Of a DNA stretch of 64,000 nucleotides, positions 41,329 through 50,243 are shown in pieces. The stretch's first letter is position 1. Each line of letters starts with the position of its first letter. The position numbers and the translations under genes are program-made. The notes beneath the pieces are model-generated. The model made no database searches, had not been told where the DNA came from, and saw only the letters and a list, made by a program, of their open reading frames with translations. Source of the DNA: Streptantibioticus parmotrematis (GTDB lineage Bacteria; Actinomycetota; Actinomycetes; Streptomycetales; Streptomycetaceae); NCBI RefSeq assembly GCF_019890615.1, contig NZ_JAINVZ010000012.1, positions 62,001 through 126,000 of the forward strand, read 5' to 3'.

Positions 41329-41886
41329 ATGAACGGAGTCGCCGACATCGAGGCCCTGGCGCGGTCGCGTCTGCGCAGCATGCGCACCACCCTGGGGTAC
41401 TCCCTCGACGAGCTGGCCGAGCGCACCAACATCAGCCCGTCGACCATCAGCCGCGTCGAGACGGGCAAGCGCACACTGAGCCTCGACGTGCTGGTGCCGC
41501 TGGCCAACGCCCTCCAGGTGAGTCTCGACGTGCTCTTCGAGGTGCCCACCGACGACGACGTCGTCATCCGTCCGGTCGCGCACAGCAGCGGCACGCGGAC
41601 GACATGGCCGCTGAGCCGTCCGGACGGGCGCACGGTCGCGATGAAGATGCGCCTCGAGCCGTCCGACGCGTCGCCCGGTCAACGGGTGCACCCGGGTCAC
41701 GACTGGTTCCTCGTGCTGGAGGGCCGCGTGCGGCTGTGGCTGGGCGAGCGGCGGATCGACGTCGACGCGGGGGAGGCGGCGGAGTTCGCGACGATGGTCC
41801 CGCACGCGATCACGGCCCTGGACGGCCCGGCCGAGTTGCTCATGGTCTTCGACCGCGACGGACAGCGCGCGCACGTGCATCAGTGA
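41329..41886 (+). CDS. XRE-cupin transcriptional regulator
   Basis: 185 residues from ATG 41329. Helix-turn-helix at about 10-65 (RLRSMRTTLGYSLDELAERTNISPSTISRVETGKRTLSLDVLVPLANAL), then a C-terminal cupin (VHPGHDWFLVLEGRVRLWLGERRIDVDAGEAAEFATMVPHAI). The His and Glu positions of a metal-binding cupin are partly kept (HPGHDW). Its start is inside its own palindromic region, which suggests autoregulation and control of the divergent flavoenzyme-methyltransferase. Confidence 0.93.
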   Translation: MNGVADIEALARSRLRSMRTTLGYSLDELAERTNISPSTISRVETGKRTLSLDVLVPLANALQVSLDVLFEVPTDDDVVIRPVAHSSGTRTTWPLSRPDGRTVAMKMRLEPSDASPGQRVHPGHDWFLVLEGRVRLWLGERRIDVDAGEAAEFATMVPHAITALDGPAELLMVFDRDGQRAHVHQ

Positions 41887-41965
41887 GGGCATTGAGCGGG
41901 AAGCAGCACGATGGGCCACCCGGGGTCGCGGCGAGGGTGCCGGGGGTCGCGGTCGACGGAGGAAG

Positions 41966-43963
41966 ATGGCCTCCATGGGGGACGAGAAGGACGCACTACG
42001 GGAACTGCTTCATCGCGCCGGCCTGGAGGTGGTCGGCCATGGGCGGGCCGCCGATGCGCGGCCCGCGGCGGCTGCCTGGCGGCCGGTGATCGCCGGGGGC
42101 GCGGACCCCGTGCTGGCCGTACCGGACGATCACCCCGAGCTCGTCGCGGAGTTGAATCGCCAGTGGCACCGGCTCGCCGTCGAGCACGACGTGATCAACG
42201 CCGAGGGTGAGTTCCTGATCAGCGTTGCCAACCAGGGCTGCTCCTGCTGCGCACGCGGTCACTGGACCAGGGTGCGGCTGGCGGATCGCTGGGATCTGGC
42301 CGGGCTGCTCGGTCCGAAGCCGGGCCAACCGGAGTTCGTGGCCATGTCCTTGGAGGGAGAGAGCGTCCTCGGCTCCACAACCGAGGAGTACGCGGTCTGG
42401 TTCGTCGTCGTCAACCCTTTCCCGCACTGGCTGGAAGCGTCGGCGCGGGCCCAGGCGGCGGAGAGCCCGCAGGAGCGTGAGACCGGCTGGGGAACCGTCC
42501 TGCGGTGCAAGACCGCCTCGCCCGGGTTGCGAAGAGCGTGGCGCGACGGGCTGGCCAGGAACCGAGCCGCGCCCGCGTCGGTGTTGCTTCGCCTCCTGGA
42601 CGTCACCCCCGAGGAGCGCCTGCCGTTCTGGCTGATCTACCGCGAGCTCCCCGAGGAAGTCGTCGATGCCTGGGTCGCCCACCCGGAATGGCGCGTGCGC
42701 AAGGGGCTGGGAGAGCGACGGCTGCTCAACGCCGCGCAACGCGCCGAACTCTTCCAGGACTCCGACCCCGGCCACCGACGGCTCCTTCTCGCCTGCGCGG
42801 TGGACGAACGGTTGGCGCTTACCGACGCGACATACTCTCAGCTCGCCGCCGACCCCAGTCCGCGCGTGCGTGCCGAACTGGCCCTCCACCGCGACCTGCC
42901 GGTACGGCATCTCACCGAGTTGGCTGTCGACCCGGACCCCCGGGTACGCGAAGCGGCCGTCGCACGCGCGTGGGTTCACCTGGCCCCCGCTGCCCGGACC
43001 GCCCTCCTCGTTGACCCGGAGGCCGTTGTGCGGGCCGAAGCCGTCCTGGAGCAGCACCGCTCGTTCCCGCTCTCAGCGGCCGACTTCACGGTCCTTCCCA
43101 GCGACCGGCACCGTGAACGCGCCGCCTGCACCTGCGTACTCAGCCGAGAGCTGGCCCAGGGTCTGGTAGGCAGTCCCGACATCAAAATGCGCGGCGCGGT
43201 AGCGCGGAACCCGAACCTGGACGCCGTGTTCGTCGCTCTGCTCAGCCAGGACCCCGAGCCCCACATCCGCTACCTGGTCTCTGTCCGACCGGACCTCACG
43301 GAAGCGGAACGCTCCCGCATAGCCATTGAGTTTGATCCTCGTGCCCGCTGCCGCCCGCTGCCGTGGGTCCGCGAACGGGAGGACGACGCCGAGGCCATGC
43401 GCCGCTGCGCCACCTCTTCGCACGTGATGCTCCGCCGGAGTGCCGCCTGGTCGAAGAACCTGCCGGCCGATGTGGTCGACCTGCTGGCGCACGACGATGA
43501 CTGGGTCGTCCGGTTGTTCCTGGCCGAGCACTGTGCTCAGGCCCCGGCTGAGCTACTGCTGGAGATGGTGCGCGGCTGGAACGGCTACTCCGCGGCGGAG
43601 ATGGTCAGTCACCCCAACTTCCCCCGGCAGGGGACTGCGTGCTTCGCGGACGATCCCGCCCCCGCTGTCCGCATGCTCGCCCTCCTCGATCCCGAGTCGG
43701 GCCCCGAATTGGTGGAACGGTTCAGCCGGGATCCGGACTCAGGCGTTCGCTGTCAGGCCCTGCGCGACCGACGTCTCTCCACCGCATCGGTGATCCGACT
43801 GCTCGACGACCCCTATCAGAGCGTCAGGGACCAGGCAGCAGCCGACCCACGCCTGCCCACCCGCGTTCTGGCCCGCCTCCTGTACAGCACGGCGACCGCG
43901 GACCGCGCCGCCGCCAACCCGGCCGTTCCCGAATCCGTGATGCACCACCTCCTGGAGCGGTAG
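41966..43963 (+). CDS. Leucine-rich-repeat-variant (LRV) protein with Cys cluster
   Basis: 665 residues from ATG 41966 (ATG 41975 is possible; GGAGGA is upstream of both). Residues 1-200 are a separate domain with a tight cluster C92-S-C-C95 followed by ARGHW. The rest is a solenoid of short two-helix repeats of about 24 residues with the recurring core DPxxxVRxxxAxxPxLP (for example ADPSPRVRAELALHRDLP, RDPDSGVRCQALRDRRLS, DPYQSVRDQAAADPRLP), i.e. LRV/HEAT-like repeats for protein binding. Known LRV proteins carry an N-terminal Fe-S Cys domain; whether this cluster plays that part is open. Lower local GC and the restriction remnant next to it suggest an accessory region. Confidence 0.8.
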   Translation: MASMGDEKDALRELLHRAGLEVVGHGRAADARPAAAAWRPVIAGGADPVLAVPDDHPELVAELNRQWHRLAVEHDVINAEGEFLISVANQGCSCCARGHWTRVRLADRWDLAGLLGPKPGQPEFVAMSLEGESVLGSTTEEYAVWFVVVNPFPHWLEASARAQAAESPQERETGWGTVLRCKTASPGLRRAWRDGLARNRAAPASVLLRLLDVTPEERLPFWLIYRELPEEVVDAWVAHPEWRVRKGLGERRLLNAAQRAELFQDSDPGHRRLLLACAVDERLALTDATYSQLAADPSPRVRAELALHRDLPVRHLTELAVDPDPRVREAAVARAWVHLAPAARTALLVDPEAVVRAEAVLEQHRSFPLSAADFTVLPSDRHRERAACTCVLSRELAQGLVGSPDIKMRGAVARNPNLDAVFVALLSQDPEPHIRYLVSVRPDLTEAERSRIAIEFDPRARCRPLPWVREREDDAEAMRRCATSSHVMLRRSAAWSKNLPADVVDLLAHDDDWVVRLFLAEHCAQAPAELLLEMVRGWNGYSAAEMVSHPNFPRQGTACFADDPAPAVRMLALLDPESGPELVERFSRDPDSGVRCQALRDRRLSTASVIRLLDDPYQSVRDQAAADPRLPTRVLARLLYSTATADRAAANPAVPESVMHHLLER

Positions 43964-44120
43964 CCAGGCCGCGCTGTCAGTGTCTGTCCCCCGTCCGGGA
44001 GCGGGGCCCACGCCCTCGGACGACGCCGGCATTGAACTCGGCGTCGTTCCAGCGGAGTCCGAGGGCTTCGCTGTCGACGGAGGCCGGTAGGAGGGGGGAT
44101 GACCTGGGGGCGGCGTCGCG

Positions 44121-44468
44121 GTGCCGGCGGTTCGTCGACGAGTTCGCGGACCAGGGCTCCGTCCGCCGGCCGGTCTCGCCTCCGACTACCTGGCGGCCTA
44201 CCTGCGGAGTGCGGAGGCACGCGCGTGGCTGGACGCGCACTCCACGGGCAGCACGACGATGCGGACGATCTCGGCCGCGGCTCTGAGCGGTCTCCCGGTA
44301 CCACTTCCCGAGCTGGGCACACAACACGCGCTGGCCACCGTGATGGCCCGGGTAGCCGACTACGAGAGGCAGTTGAACGGCGAGCTCACCCTGCTGGAAC
44401 GGTTGCGTCAGGACGCGCCGACGGCACTCCTGGAGGGCGGTTCCCACGACATGCCACCGTTCCGGTGA
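44121..44468 (+). pseudogene. Remnant of a type I restriction-modification specificity domain
   Basis: From 44172 the frame reads GLASDYLAAYLRSAEARAWLDAHSTGST, LPVPLPELGTQHALATVMARVADYERQLNGELTLLERLR and ALLEGG. This is the last half of a target-recognition domain plus the conserved C-terminal coiled coil of HsdS, or of an HsdM with a fused S-like tail. No methylase, no first recognition domain and no HsdR gene are present, and the upstream 130 bp do not continue the similarity, so it is a decayed or truncated remnant. Confidence 0.75.
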
Positions 44469-44747
44469 GAACCGGAGTCCCGGGTGCCGCAGGGCAGCTC
44501 TGGGGGGCAACGTATCTCTTCACCGTCTCGCGGGAGAAGGCGACTCCGGTACGTTCATCTCCAGGCGATGACCTACGCGGCGCCGGTGTCCCGGTCCCAC
44601 CGACCTGGCCGAACACATTTTTCACGGCTGCGACGGGTCGTACCGCCGGTGGCATCCAGGGCACGACCTGGTGGGTGGTGGATGCCGACCACCTGCTGGC
44701 AGGTGTCGACCCCGACGAGTGGCCGCCCTGGTCTCGTCGGACTGCGG

Positions 44748-46115
44748 TCAGGTGAAGCGGGAGCTCGGTACCGGGCCCATGGCTCGGACGCGGTCGCGGG
44801 GGCCCTGGAGCCAGGTGGCGGCCGCCGCGGTGGCGAAGGTCGTGAACGCGGGGTCCGGGTCGGGCGGAGTGGTGTCGTCACCGGGGTCGGGCTCGGGACT
44901 CGCCGCGACGATCTCCGCCGCCAACTCCGCCTCCGAGCGCGGGTCGGCCGGAAGCCGGTCCGCACCGGAGCCGTCGGGGCGGCCCTGGAGCTGCTCGCCC
45001 CACGGCGGAGTGACCGCCTGCGCCAGCAGGCCCACCGAGTCGGCGGTGACCGGCGGGGTGTCCGTCCAGCAACTGGCGTGCTCGTGGAGGACCTGGCCGG
45101 GGGCGCGGGCCGTGAGCGCCCGCAGCGCCTCGACGCCCGCGTCGGGTGCCTCCGGCTCCAGCAGCTCCTTCAGGTCGTAGGCCACGACGAGGGTCGCCTC
45201 GCGCTCCGGTTCGAAGGGCACCGCGGGCAGGCCCAGCAGCTCGGCCGCGGCCAGGCCGAGGATCCGGCTGCCCCGGTCGGGGAGCAGCGAGACGGTGGTG
45301 GGCCGCTGCCCGCTCGCCTCCAGGGCCAGGCGCAGCCGCTCGATTCCCGCGCGGCAGGCGGCGTAGGAGTCCTGCAGGTAGGCGTAGCGGCCGCGCATCC
45401 CCGCGTCGAAGCCGTATGGCGAGAGGTGGCCGAGCAGCGAACCACGCAGCACGTACTGCCAGCCGCGCAGGTCGTCGTGGTCCAGCGGTGCCGCGCCCGT
45501 GGCGCGGACCGCGGCGGCCCGGGCCATGACCCGGGCCAGGCGCGCGTGCACCGGCTGCCACATCTCCTCGGACGGGGCGGCAAGCTTGGCGAACTGCTGC
45601 TCCGCGAGGTCGAGTCGGCCGGAGGTGACCGCGTCGAAGACGAGCAGGTAGCGGTCCGGCCAGTCGTCCAGGTCGTCCTCGTGCGGAAGCAGCAGGTCCA
45701 CGGCCTCGCCGTGCCGGTCCTGGTCCTCGTACGCGGACACGAGCTCGCGGCGCGGGCCGACGGCCTCCGGGTGGGTCCGCACGACCTCGCGCAGCGCCGG
45801 GATCGCGAGGTGGGCGACGCCCCGCTCGACGCACGCGTAGCCGAAGTCATAGAGGGCGCGCCCGTCCTGCGGGTCCCCGACGACCTTGGCCGCCGCCTCG
45901 CGCAGGTCGTCGAAGCCCGCCGCCTGCGCGGCCCGCCCGGTCACCCGGGCGATCTCACCGAGCGGAGCGCTCTCGGCGCAGTCCCGCAGCGTGCGCAGTG
46001 CGCCCGGCACGTCCCCGGCGTCCAACCGCGCCCAGGCCTCGGCCACTTCGGCGCTGTCGAAGACGGGCCCGGCGGGCTGGGCGGAGGGGGTACGGCGATT
46101 GCGTCGCGAGAACAT
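44748..46115 (-). CDS. Tetratricopeptide-repeat protein, function unknown
   Basis: 455 residues from ATG 46115. An N-terminal basic MFSRRNRR and then TPR-like helical pairs over about 20-200 (WARLDAGDVPGALRTLRDCAES, ALYDFGYACVERGVAHLAIPALREVVRTHPEAV, RELVSAYEDQDRHGEAVDLLLPHEDDL, RYLLVFDAVTSGRLDLAEQQFAKL). Beyond 220 comes a globular part with YVLRGSLLGHLSPYGFDAGMRGRYAYLQDSYAACR and an acidic, Pro-rich end. No signal peptide or membrane helix. I think such proteins are common in Streptomyces but know no function for this one. Confidence 0.85.
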   Translation of the reverse strand: MFSRRNRRTPSAQPAGPVFDSAEVAEAWARLDAGDVPGALRTLRDCAESAPLGEIARVTGRAAQAAGFDDLREAAAKVVGDPQDGRALYDFGYACVERGVAHLAIPALREVVRTHPEAVGPRRELVSAYEDQDRHGEAVDLLLPHEDDLDDWPDRYLLVFDAVTSGRLDLAEQQFAKLAAPSEEMWQPVHARLARVMARAAAVRATGAAPLDHDDLRGWQYVLRGSLLGHLSPYGFDAGMRGRYAYLQDSYAACRAGIERLRLALEASGQRPTTVSLLPDRGSRILGLAAAELLGLPAVPFEPEREATLVVAYDLKELLEPEAPDAGVEALRALTARAPGQVLHEHASCWTDTPPVTADSVGLLAQAVTPPWGEQLQGRPDGSGADRLPADPRSEAELAAEIVAASPEPDPGDDTTPPDPDPAFTTFATAAAATWLQGPRDRVRAMGPVPSSRFT

Positions 46116-46501
46116 GCGGCCGAGCGTCGCAGGCCCGTCCGGCCCCGGGCAAACGAATACCCCGCTCCTCCTGCGCCGTCCCCGTCGCGGACCCGCCGGT
46201 TCATCGCCGCCCGCCGGGGTTCAGGCACGCTCCGGCCCTGCTCCGGCGGGCCTTCCCGCACCGGGGGAGGGGGAGAGCGGTCTCGTGCGCGTTGCCAGGA
46301 AGGTGAGGGGTCCCCGTCGTCCGGGCGCCGTGGGCTTGCGATGCCTCGCAAGGGATGCCGGGCAGTCCTGGGGGCGCAACGTGGATCAGAGACCTCGAGA
46401 CGTTGAACGGCCCGGCGTGCACCCACGCGCCGGGCCGTCCGGCGTGACGGGAATCCCACGGCATGGCGGGAATCTCACGGAAGCCGCCACGGGCCGACGG
46501 C
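46116..46501. other. Intergenic region of 386 bp between two minus-strand genes
   Basis: It holds a terminator for the MocR gene (46407-46438) and presumably the promoter of the TPR protein near 46130-46200. No frame in it looks coding. Confidence 0.55.
46407..46438 (-). terminator. Terminator of the MocR-type regulator gene
   Basis: ACGGCCCGGCG (46407-46417) pairs with CGCCGGGCCGT (46428-46438), 64 bp past the stop codon. Confidence 0.7.
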
Positions 46502-47911
46502 TCACCGCCCTCCCGCCAGCAGGCTTCCCACTGCCGCGACGCCCCGCGCAACGGCTCGTTCGCTCACGTTGCCGAAACCCAGGACCAGTTGGGGTGGGGC
46601 CGAAGCGGGGGCGGATCGGTACGGGGTGACGCCGTAGAGGCCTACGGAACGGGTGCGGGCGGTGGTGCGGATGGCGTTCTCGTCGGCGTCGGCGGGCAAG
46701 TGGGCGACGGCGTGGAAGCCGGCCGCGAGGCCGGTCACCGGCACGTGCGGCGCGTGTTCGGTGAGCGCGGCGAGCAGGACCGTGCGGCGCGCGGCGTAGG
46801 TGGCGCGCATGCGGCGCAGGTGGCGGTCGAAGCGTCCGGACTCGATCAGCCTGGCCAGCGCGAGTTGGTCGAGGGTGGGCGTGCCGCGGTCGCTGCGGTG
46901 CTTCTGCTCGGTGATCGCCTCGGCCAGGTCGGGCGGGCACACGATCCAGCCGATGCGCAGGGCGGGGGCGAGGGACTTGCTGACGGTGCCGATCGAGATC
47001 ACCCGGTCGGCGGCCAGGCCCTGGAGCGCGCCGACGGGCTCGCGGTCGTACCGGAACTCCGCGTCGTAGTCGTCCTCGATGACGACCGCGTCCCGTTCGC
47101 GGGCCCACGCGACGAGGGCCAGCCGGCGTTCGGGGGCGAGGGCGACCCCGGTCGGCCACTGGTGCGCGGGGGTGACGACGACCGCGCGGGCGCCCGTCGC
47201 GGCCAGCGCGCGTACGTCGACGCCCTGCCCGTCCACCGGCACGGGCACCGCGCGTACGCCCGCCGTGGCGGCCGCGGCGACGACGGTGGCGGGGGAGCCG
47301 GGGTCCTCGAAGGCCACGGTGTCCACCCCCGCGTCCGCGAGGGCGCGCAGGGCGAGGCCGAGGCCCTGGGCGTAGCCGTTGCAGACGACGATGTGCCGCG
47401 GGTCGGCCGCGGCGGCCCGGACCCTGCGCAGATATCCGGCCAGCACGTCGCGCAGGGCCGCGCTGCCGCGGGGGTCGCCGTAGTCGAACTCCGCGGTCGG
47501 CATGGACCGGGCCGCCTCACGCAGCGCCCACAGCCAGTCCTGCACCGGGAAGGAGCCGAGGTCCGGCACGCCGCAGCGGAAGTCGGCCACCAGGCGCGGC
47601 GTGGTCGTCCGCGGCTGGGGGACGCCCGGCGGGGCGGCGGCGCCGGTCGCCACGCGCGTGGCCGAGCCGGGGCGGGTGGTCAGGTATCCCTCGGCCTGGA
47701 GCTGGGCGTAGCACTCCTGGACCAGGCCGCGGGAGACCCCGAGGGTACGGGCCAGTTCCCGTGACGACGGCAGGCGTTCGCCGATCCGCAGGCGGCCGGT
47801 GCGGATCGCGTCCCTCAGCCCGTGCTGCACCTGCGCGTGCAACGGCCGGCCACTGGTGCGGTCGATGGCGAGCAGCAGCTCGGGCGGGGAACTGGACCAC
47901 TCCTGGGGCAT
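46502..47911 (-). CDS. MocR/PdxR-type regulator (GntR HTH plus aminotransferase-like domain)
   Basis: 469 residues from ATG 47911. The N-terminal winged helix is GntR-type (LHAQVQHGLRDAIRTGRLRIGERLPSSRELARTLGVSRGLVQECYAQLQAEGYL). The rest is a class I aminotransferase fold with the PLP lysine in ISIGTVSKSLAPALRIGW and ligands in EDDYDAEFRYD. MocR proteins use PLP or its adducts as effector and usually do not catalyse. The gene is divergent from an MFS transporter with only 47 bp between starts, so it almost certainly controls that transporter. Confidence 0.93.
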   Translation of the reverse strand: MPQEWSSSPPELLLAIDRTSGRPLHAQVQHGLRDAIRTGRLRIGERLPSSRELARTLGVSRGLVQECYAQLQAEGYLTTRPGSATRVATGAAAPPGVPQPRTTTPRLVADFRCGVPDLGSFPVQDWLWALREAARSMPTAEFDYGDPRGSAALRDVLAGYLRRVRAAAADPRHIVVCNGYAQGLGLALRALADAGVDTVAFEDPGSPATVVAAAATAGVRAVPVPVDGQGVDVRALAATGARAVVVTPAHQWPTGVALAPERRLALVAWARERDAVVIEDDYDAEFRYDREPVGALQGLAADRVISIGTVSKSLAPALRIGWIVCPPDLAEAITEQKHRSDRGTPTLDQLALARLIESGRFDRHLRRMRATYAARRTVLLAALTEHAPHVPVTGLAAGFHAVAHLPADADENAIRTTARTRSVGLYGVTPYRSAPASAPPQLVLGFGNVSERAVARGVAAVGSLLAGGR

Positions 47912-47958
47912 GGAACTGGAGCTTATCGGCGATCCGGTCGGGCTCTTAGCGTCCATCC

Positions 47959-49194
47959 GTGACCGCAACGCCTGTCTCGAATCCTCCGACGACCAGCGCC
48001 CGACCGCCTCTGCTGACGCGGCCGTTGCTGCTGCGCTTCGTGTCCATGCTGGGTGCCTCCGCGAGCTTCTACCTGCTGCTGTCCGTCGTACCGCTCTACG
48101 CCTCGACCGGCGGCCGGGGCGGAGGCGGAGGCAGGGGCGGGGGCGCGGCCGGACTGGCCACCGGGGCGCTGATGGTGGCGACGGTGGTGGGCGAACTCGC
48201 CACGCCCGTCCTGGTACGCCGTTGCGGCTACCGCGTCGTGCTGGCCGCCGGCCTGGCCCTGATGGGCGCCCCCGCGCTGGCGCTCGTGTTCTCCCGCGAT
48301 CTCGGGTGGATCGTCGTGGTCTGCCTGCTGCGCGGACTCGGCTTCGCGTTCACCGTCGTCGCGGGCGGCGCGTTGACCGCCTCCCTCATCCCGGCCGGAC
48401 GACGCGGCGAGGGGCTGGCCGTGGTCGGCATCGTCAGCGGGGTCCCCTCGCTGCTGGGGCTGCCGCTGGGTGTGTGGCTGGCCGCGCACGCGGGCTACGG
48501 GACCGTCTTCACCGCCGCAGCCGTGGCCGCGCTCGTCGCGATCCCCACCGTGCCCGGCCTGCCCGACCGGATCCGCGCCTCCGGGCGGCCCATCGGCGTC
48601 ACCGAGGCGCTGCGCACGGCCGAACTGCTGCGTCCCGCCGTGGTCTTCGCGGTCACGGCGCTCGTGGCCGGGATCGTCGTCACCTTCCTGCCGCTCGCCG
48701 TCCCCGTCCCGGCCACGAGCCTGGTGGCCGCCGCGCTGTTCGTCCAGCCCGCGGCGGCCACCCTGGCACGCTGGCTCGCCGGGCGGCACGGGGACCGGCA
48801 CGGCTCCGCGGGCCTGGTGCTGCCCGGGCTGCTGCTGTCCGCCGCCGGTACCGCGCTCATGGCGCTGACCCGCGACCCGGTGGCGGTGATCGCCGGGGTC
48901 GGCCTGTTCGGCATCGGCTTCGGCGTCGCCCAGAACGCCACGCTCACGCTGATGTACGCGCGGGTGCCCGCCGCCGGATACGGCACGGTCAGCGCGCTGT
49001 GGAACGTCGCCTACGACGCGGGCATGGGCCTCGGCGCGGTGGTGTTCGGCCGGCTCGCGGCCCGGACCGGCTACCCCTGGGCCTTCGGGCTGACCGCGGT
49101 GGTCATGCTCGGCGCTCTCGTGCCCGCCCTGACCGACCGCGCCGCCGCTGCCCGCGCCGCGAGCGCCGACCGCCCGCGTCCCTCCCGCCGCTGA
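47959..49194 (+). CDS. MFS transporter
   Basis: 411 residues from GTG 47959, 12 predicted membrane helices (LLLRFVSMLGASASFYLLLSVVPLYAS as helix 1, GALMVATVVGELATPVLVRRCGYR as helix 2 and motif A equivalent, VCLLRGLGFAFTVVAGG as helix 4). A Gly/Arg-rich low-complexity loop (GGRGGGGGRGGG) lies between helices 1 and 2. Most like small-molecule or sugar effluxers of the arabinose-efflux type. Under likely control of the divergent MocR protein; the substrate may be a PLP-reactive amine or vitamer, which is only an inference. Confidence 0.9.
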   Translation: MTATPVSNPPTTSARPPLLTRPLLLRFVSMLGASASFYLLLSVVPLYASTGGRGGGGGRGGGAAGLATGALMVATVVGELATPVLVRRCGYRVVLAAGLALMGAPALALVFSRDLGWIVVVCLLRGLGFAFTVVAGGALTASLIPAGRRGEGLAVVGIVSGVPSLLGLPLGVWLAAHAGYGTVFTAAAVAALVAIPTVPGLPDRIRASGRPIGVTEALRTAELLRPAVVFAVTALVAGIVVTFLPLAVPVPATSLVAAALFVQPAAATLARWLAGRHGDRHGSAGLVLPGLLLSAAGTALMALTRDPVAVIAGVGLFGIGFGVAQNATLTLMYARVPAAGYGTVSALWNVAYDAGMGLGAVVFGRLAARTGYPWAFGLTAVVMLGALVPALTDRAAAARAASADRPRPSRR

Positions 49195-49277
49195 CCACGA
49201 AGCGGTACGCGAGGGGGCGGCCCCCCGAAGGGCGCCGCCCCCCGAAGGCGCCCCCGGAGAGGCGCCCTCGCCCGTTC

Positions 49278-50159
49278 TCAGGGCTGGATCTTCTCCAGGT
49301 CCTCCAGCAGGCTCGGGTGGACCGGTTTCCAGTCGAGGGTGGCGCGCGTGTGATCGCTGGACGCGGGCTGGTCGGTGGCGAAGACCGGGCCGAGGGCACC
49401 GAAGTTCTCCGTCGGAACCGACTCGACGGGCAGCCCGAGCCGCCGCCCGATGACCGTGACGATGTCGCGTACCGCGTCGCCCTCGTCGGAGACGGCGTGC
49501 CACGCGCTTCCGGCCGGGGCCTTCTCCAGGGCCAGCCGGAACAACACGGCGGCGTCGAGCGCGTGGACGGCCGGCCAGCGCTGCGTGCCGTCGCCGGGGT
49601 AGCCGGCGGTGCCGGTGCTACGGGCGATGTCGGTGAGCAGTCCGGCGAACCCGCCCTTGCCCTCGTTGTGGACCGTGCGCGGCAACCGTACGGCCGAGGT
49701 GCGCACGCCCTGCGCGGCGAGTTCGAGGGTGCGGGTCACGGAACGGCTGCGGCCCGCGACGGGGCCATCGGTCGGCAGCGGGTCGGCCTCGGTCGACGCG
49801 CGCCCCGGAATCCAGGGCGTGCCCGAGACGGTGACGAGCGGCCGGTCCGTGCCGACGAGGACCTCGCCGAGCGTCGCCAGCGCCGCGCTCTCCTCCGCGA
49901 TGCCGCGCGCGAGCGCCTCGGGCGAGCTGAAGTCGTTGCTGAACGCGAGGTGGATGACGCCGTCGGCCTGTTCCGCGCCGGTGCGCAGGACCGCGACGTC
50001 GGCGAGGCCGCCGCGCAGGACGTCGGCGCCCGCGGCCCGGGCCTTCGCGGCGGAGGCGTCGGAACGGGCGAGGGCGGTGACCGCGTGCCCCGCGGTGAGC
50101 AGTTCGGCGACGACGGCCGAGCCGATCAGGCCCGTTCCGCCGGTGATGAAGACGCGCAT
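49278..50159 (-). CDS. SDR-type NAD(P)-dependent epimerase/reductase
   Basis: 293 residues from ATG 50159 with GGAG 7 nt before. Extended/atypical SDR fold: MRVFITGGTGLIGSAVVAELLTAGHAVTALARSD, DVLRGGLADVAVL, GVIHLAF, and the C-terminal VHALDAAVLFRLALEK and DWKPVHPSLLEDL. The canonical YxxxK is not evident (the position reads RSRSVTRTLEL), which is usual in the NmrA-like branch. It is divergent from a TetR regulator across a large perfect dyad, so it is probably its direct target. Confidence 0.92.
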   Translation of the reverse strand: MRVFITGGTGLIGSAVVAELLTAGHAVTALARSDASAAKARAAGADVLRGGLADVAVLRTGAEQADGVIHLAFSNDFSSPEALARGIAEESAALATLGEVLVGTDRPLVTVSGTPWIPGRASTEADPLPTDGPVAGRSRSVTRTLELAAQGVRTSAVRLPRTVHNEGKGGFAGLLTDIARSTGTAGYPGDGTQRWPAVHALDAAVLFRLALEKAPAGSAWHAVSDEGDAVRDIVTVIGRRLGLPVESVPTENFGALGPVFATDQPASSDHTRATLDWKPVHPSLLEDLEKIQP

Positions 50160-50176
50160 GGCGAGCTCCAAGGAGT

Positions 50177-50228
50177 GATGCGACTGTTGTCCCATCACCG
50201 TACACCATGATGGGACACATGTCGCATC
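50177..50228. promoter_or_regulatory. Large dyad operator between SDR and TetR genes
   Basis: TGTCCCATCA (50188-50197) and TGATGGGACA (50208-50217) form a perfect 10-bp inverted repeat with a 10-nt spacer. The same centre of symmetry also relates GATGCGAC (50177-50184) to GTCGCATC (50221-50228). In total 18 of 26 positions per arm pair. Confidence 0.85.
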
Positions 50229-50243
50229 GTCTAGGCTGGGGTC

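Noticed and set aside
43977-44510. Minus-strand 177-residue frame opposite the HsdS remnant
   Set aside because: No domain recognised; the plus-strand frame has a clear HsdS C-terminal signature.
44469-44747. Separate small gene after the HsdS remnant (plus strand, ends near 44755)
   Set aside because: One frame has a protein-like stretch (TWWVVDADHLLAGVDPDEW) but no start codon or ribosome site, and the composition is mixed; not supported as a gene.
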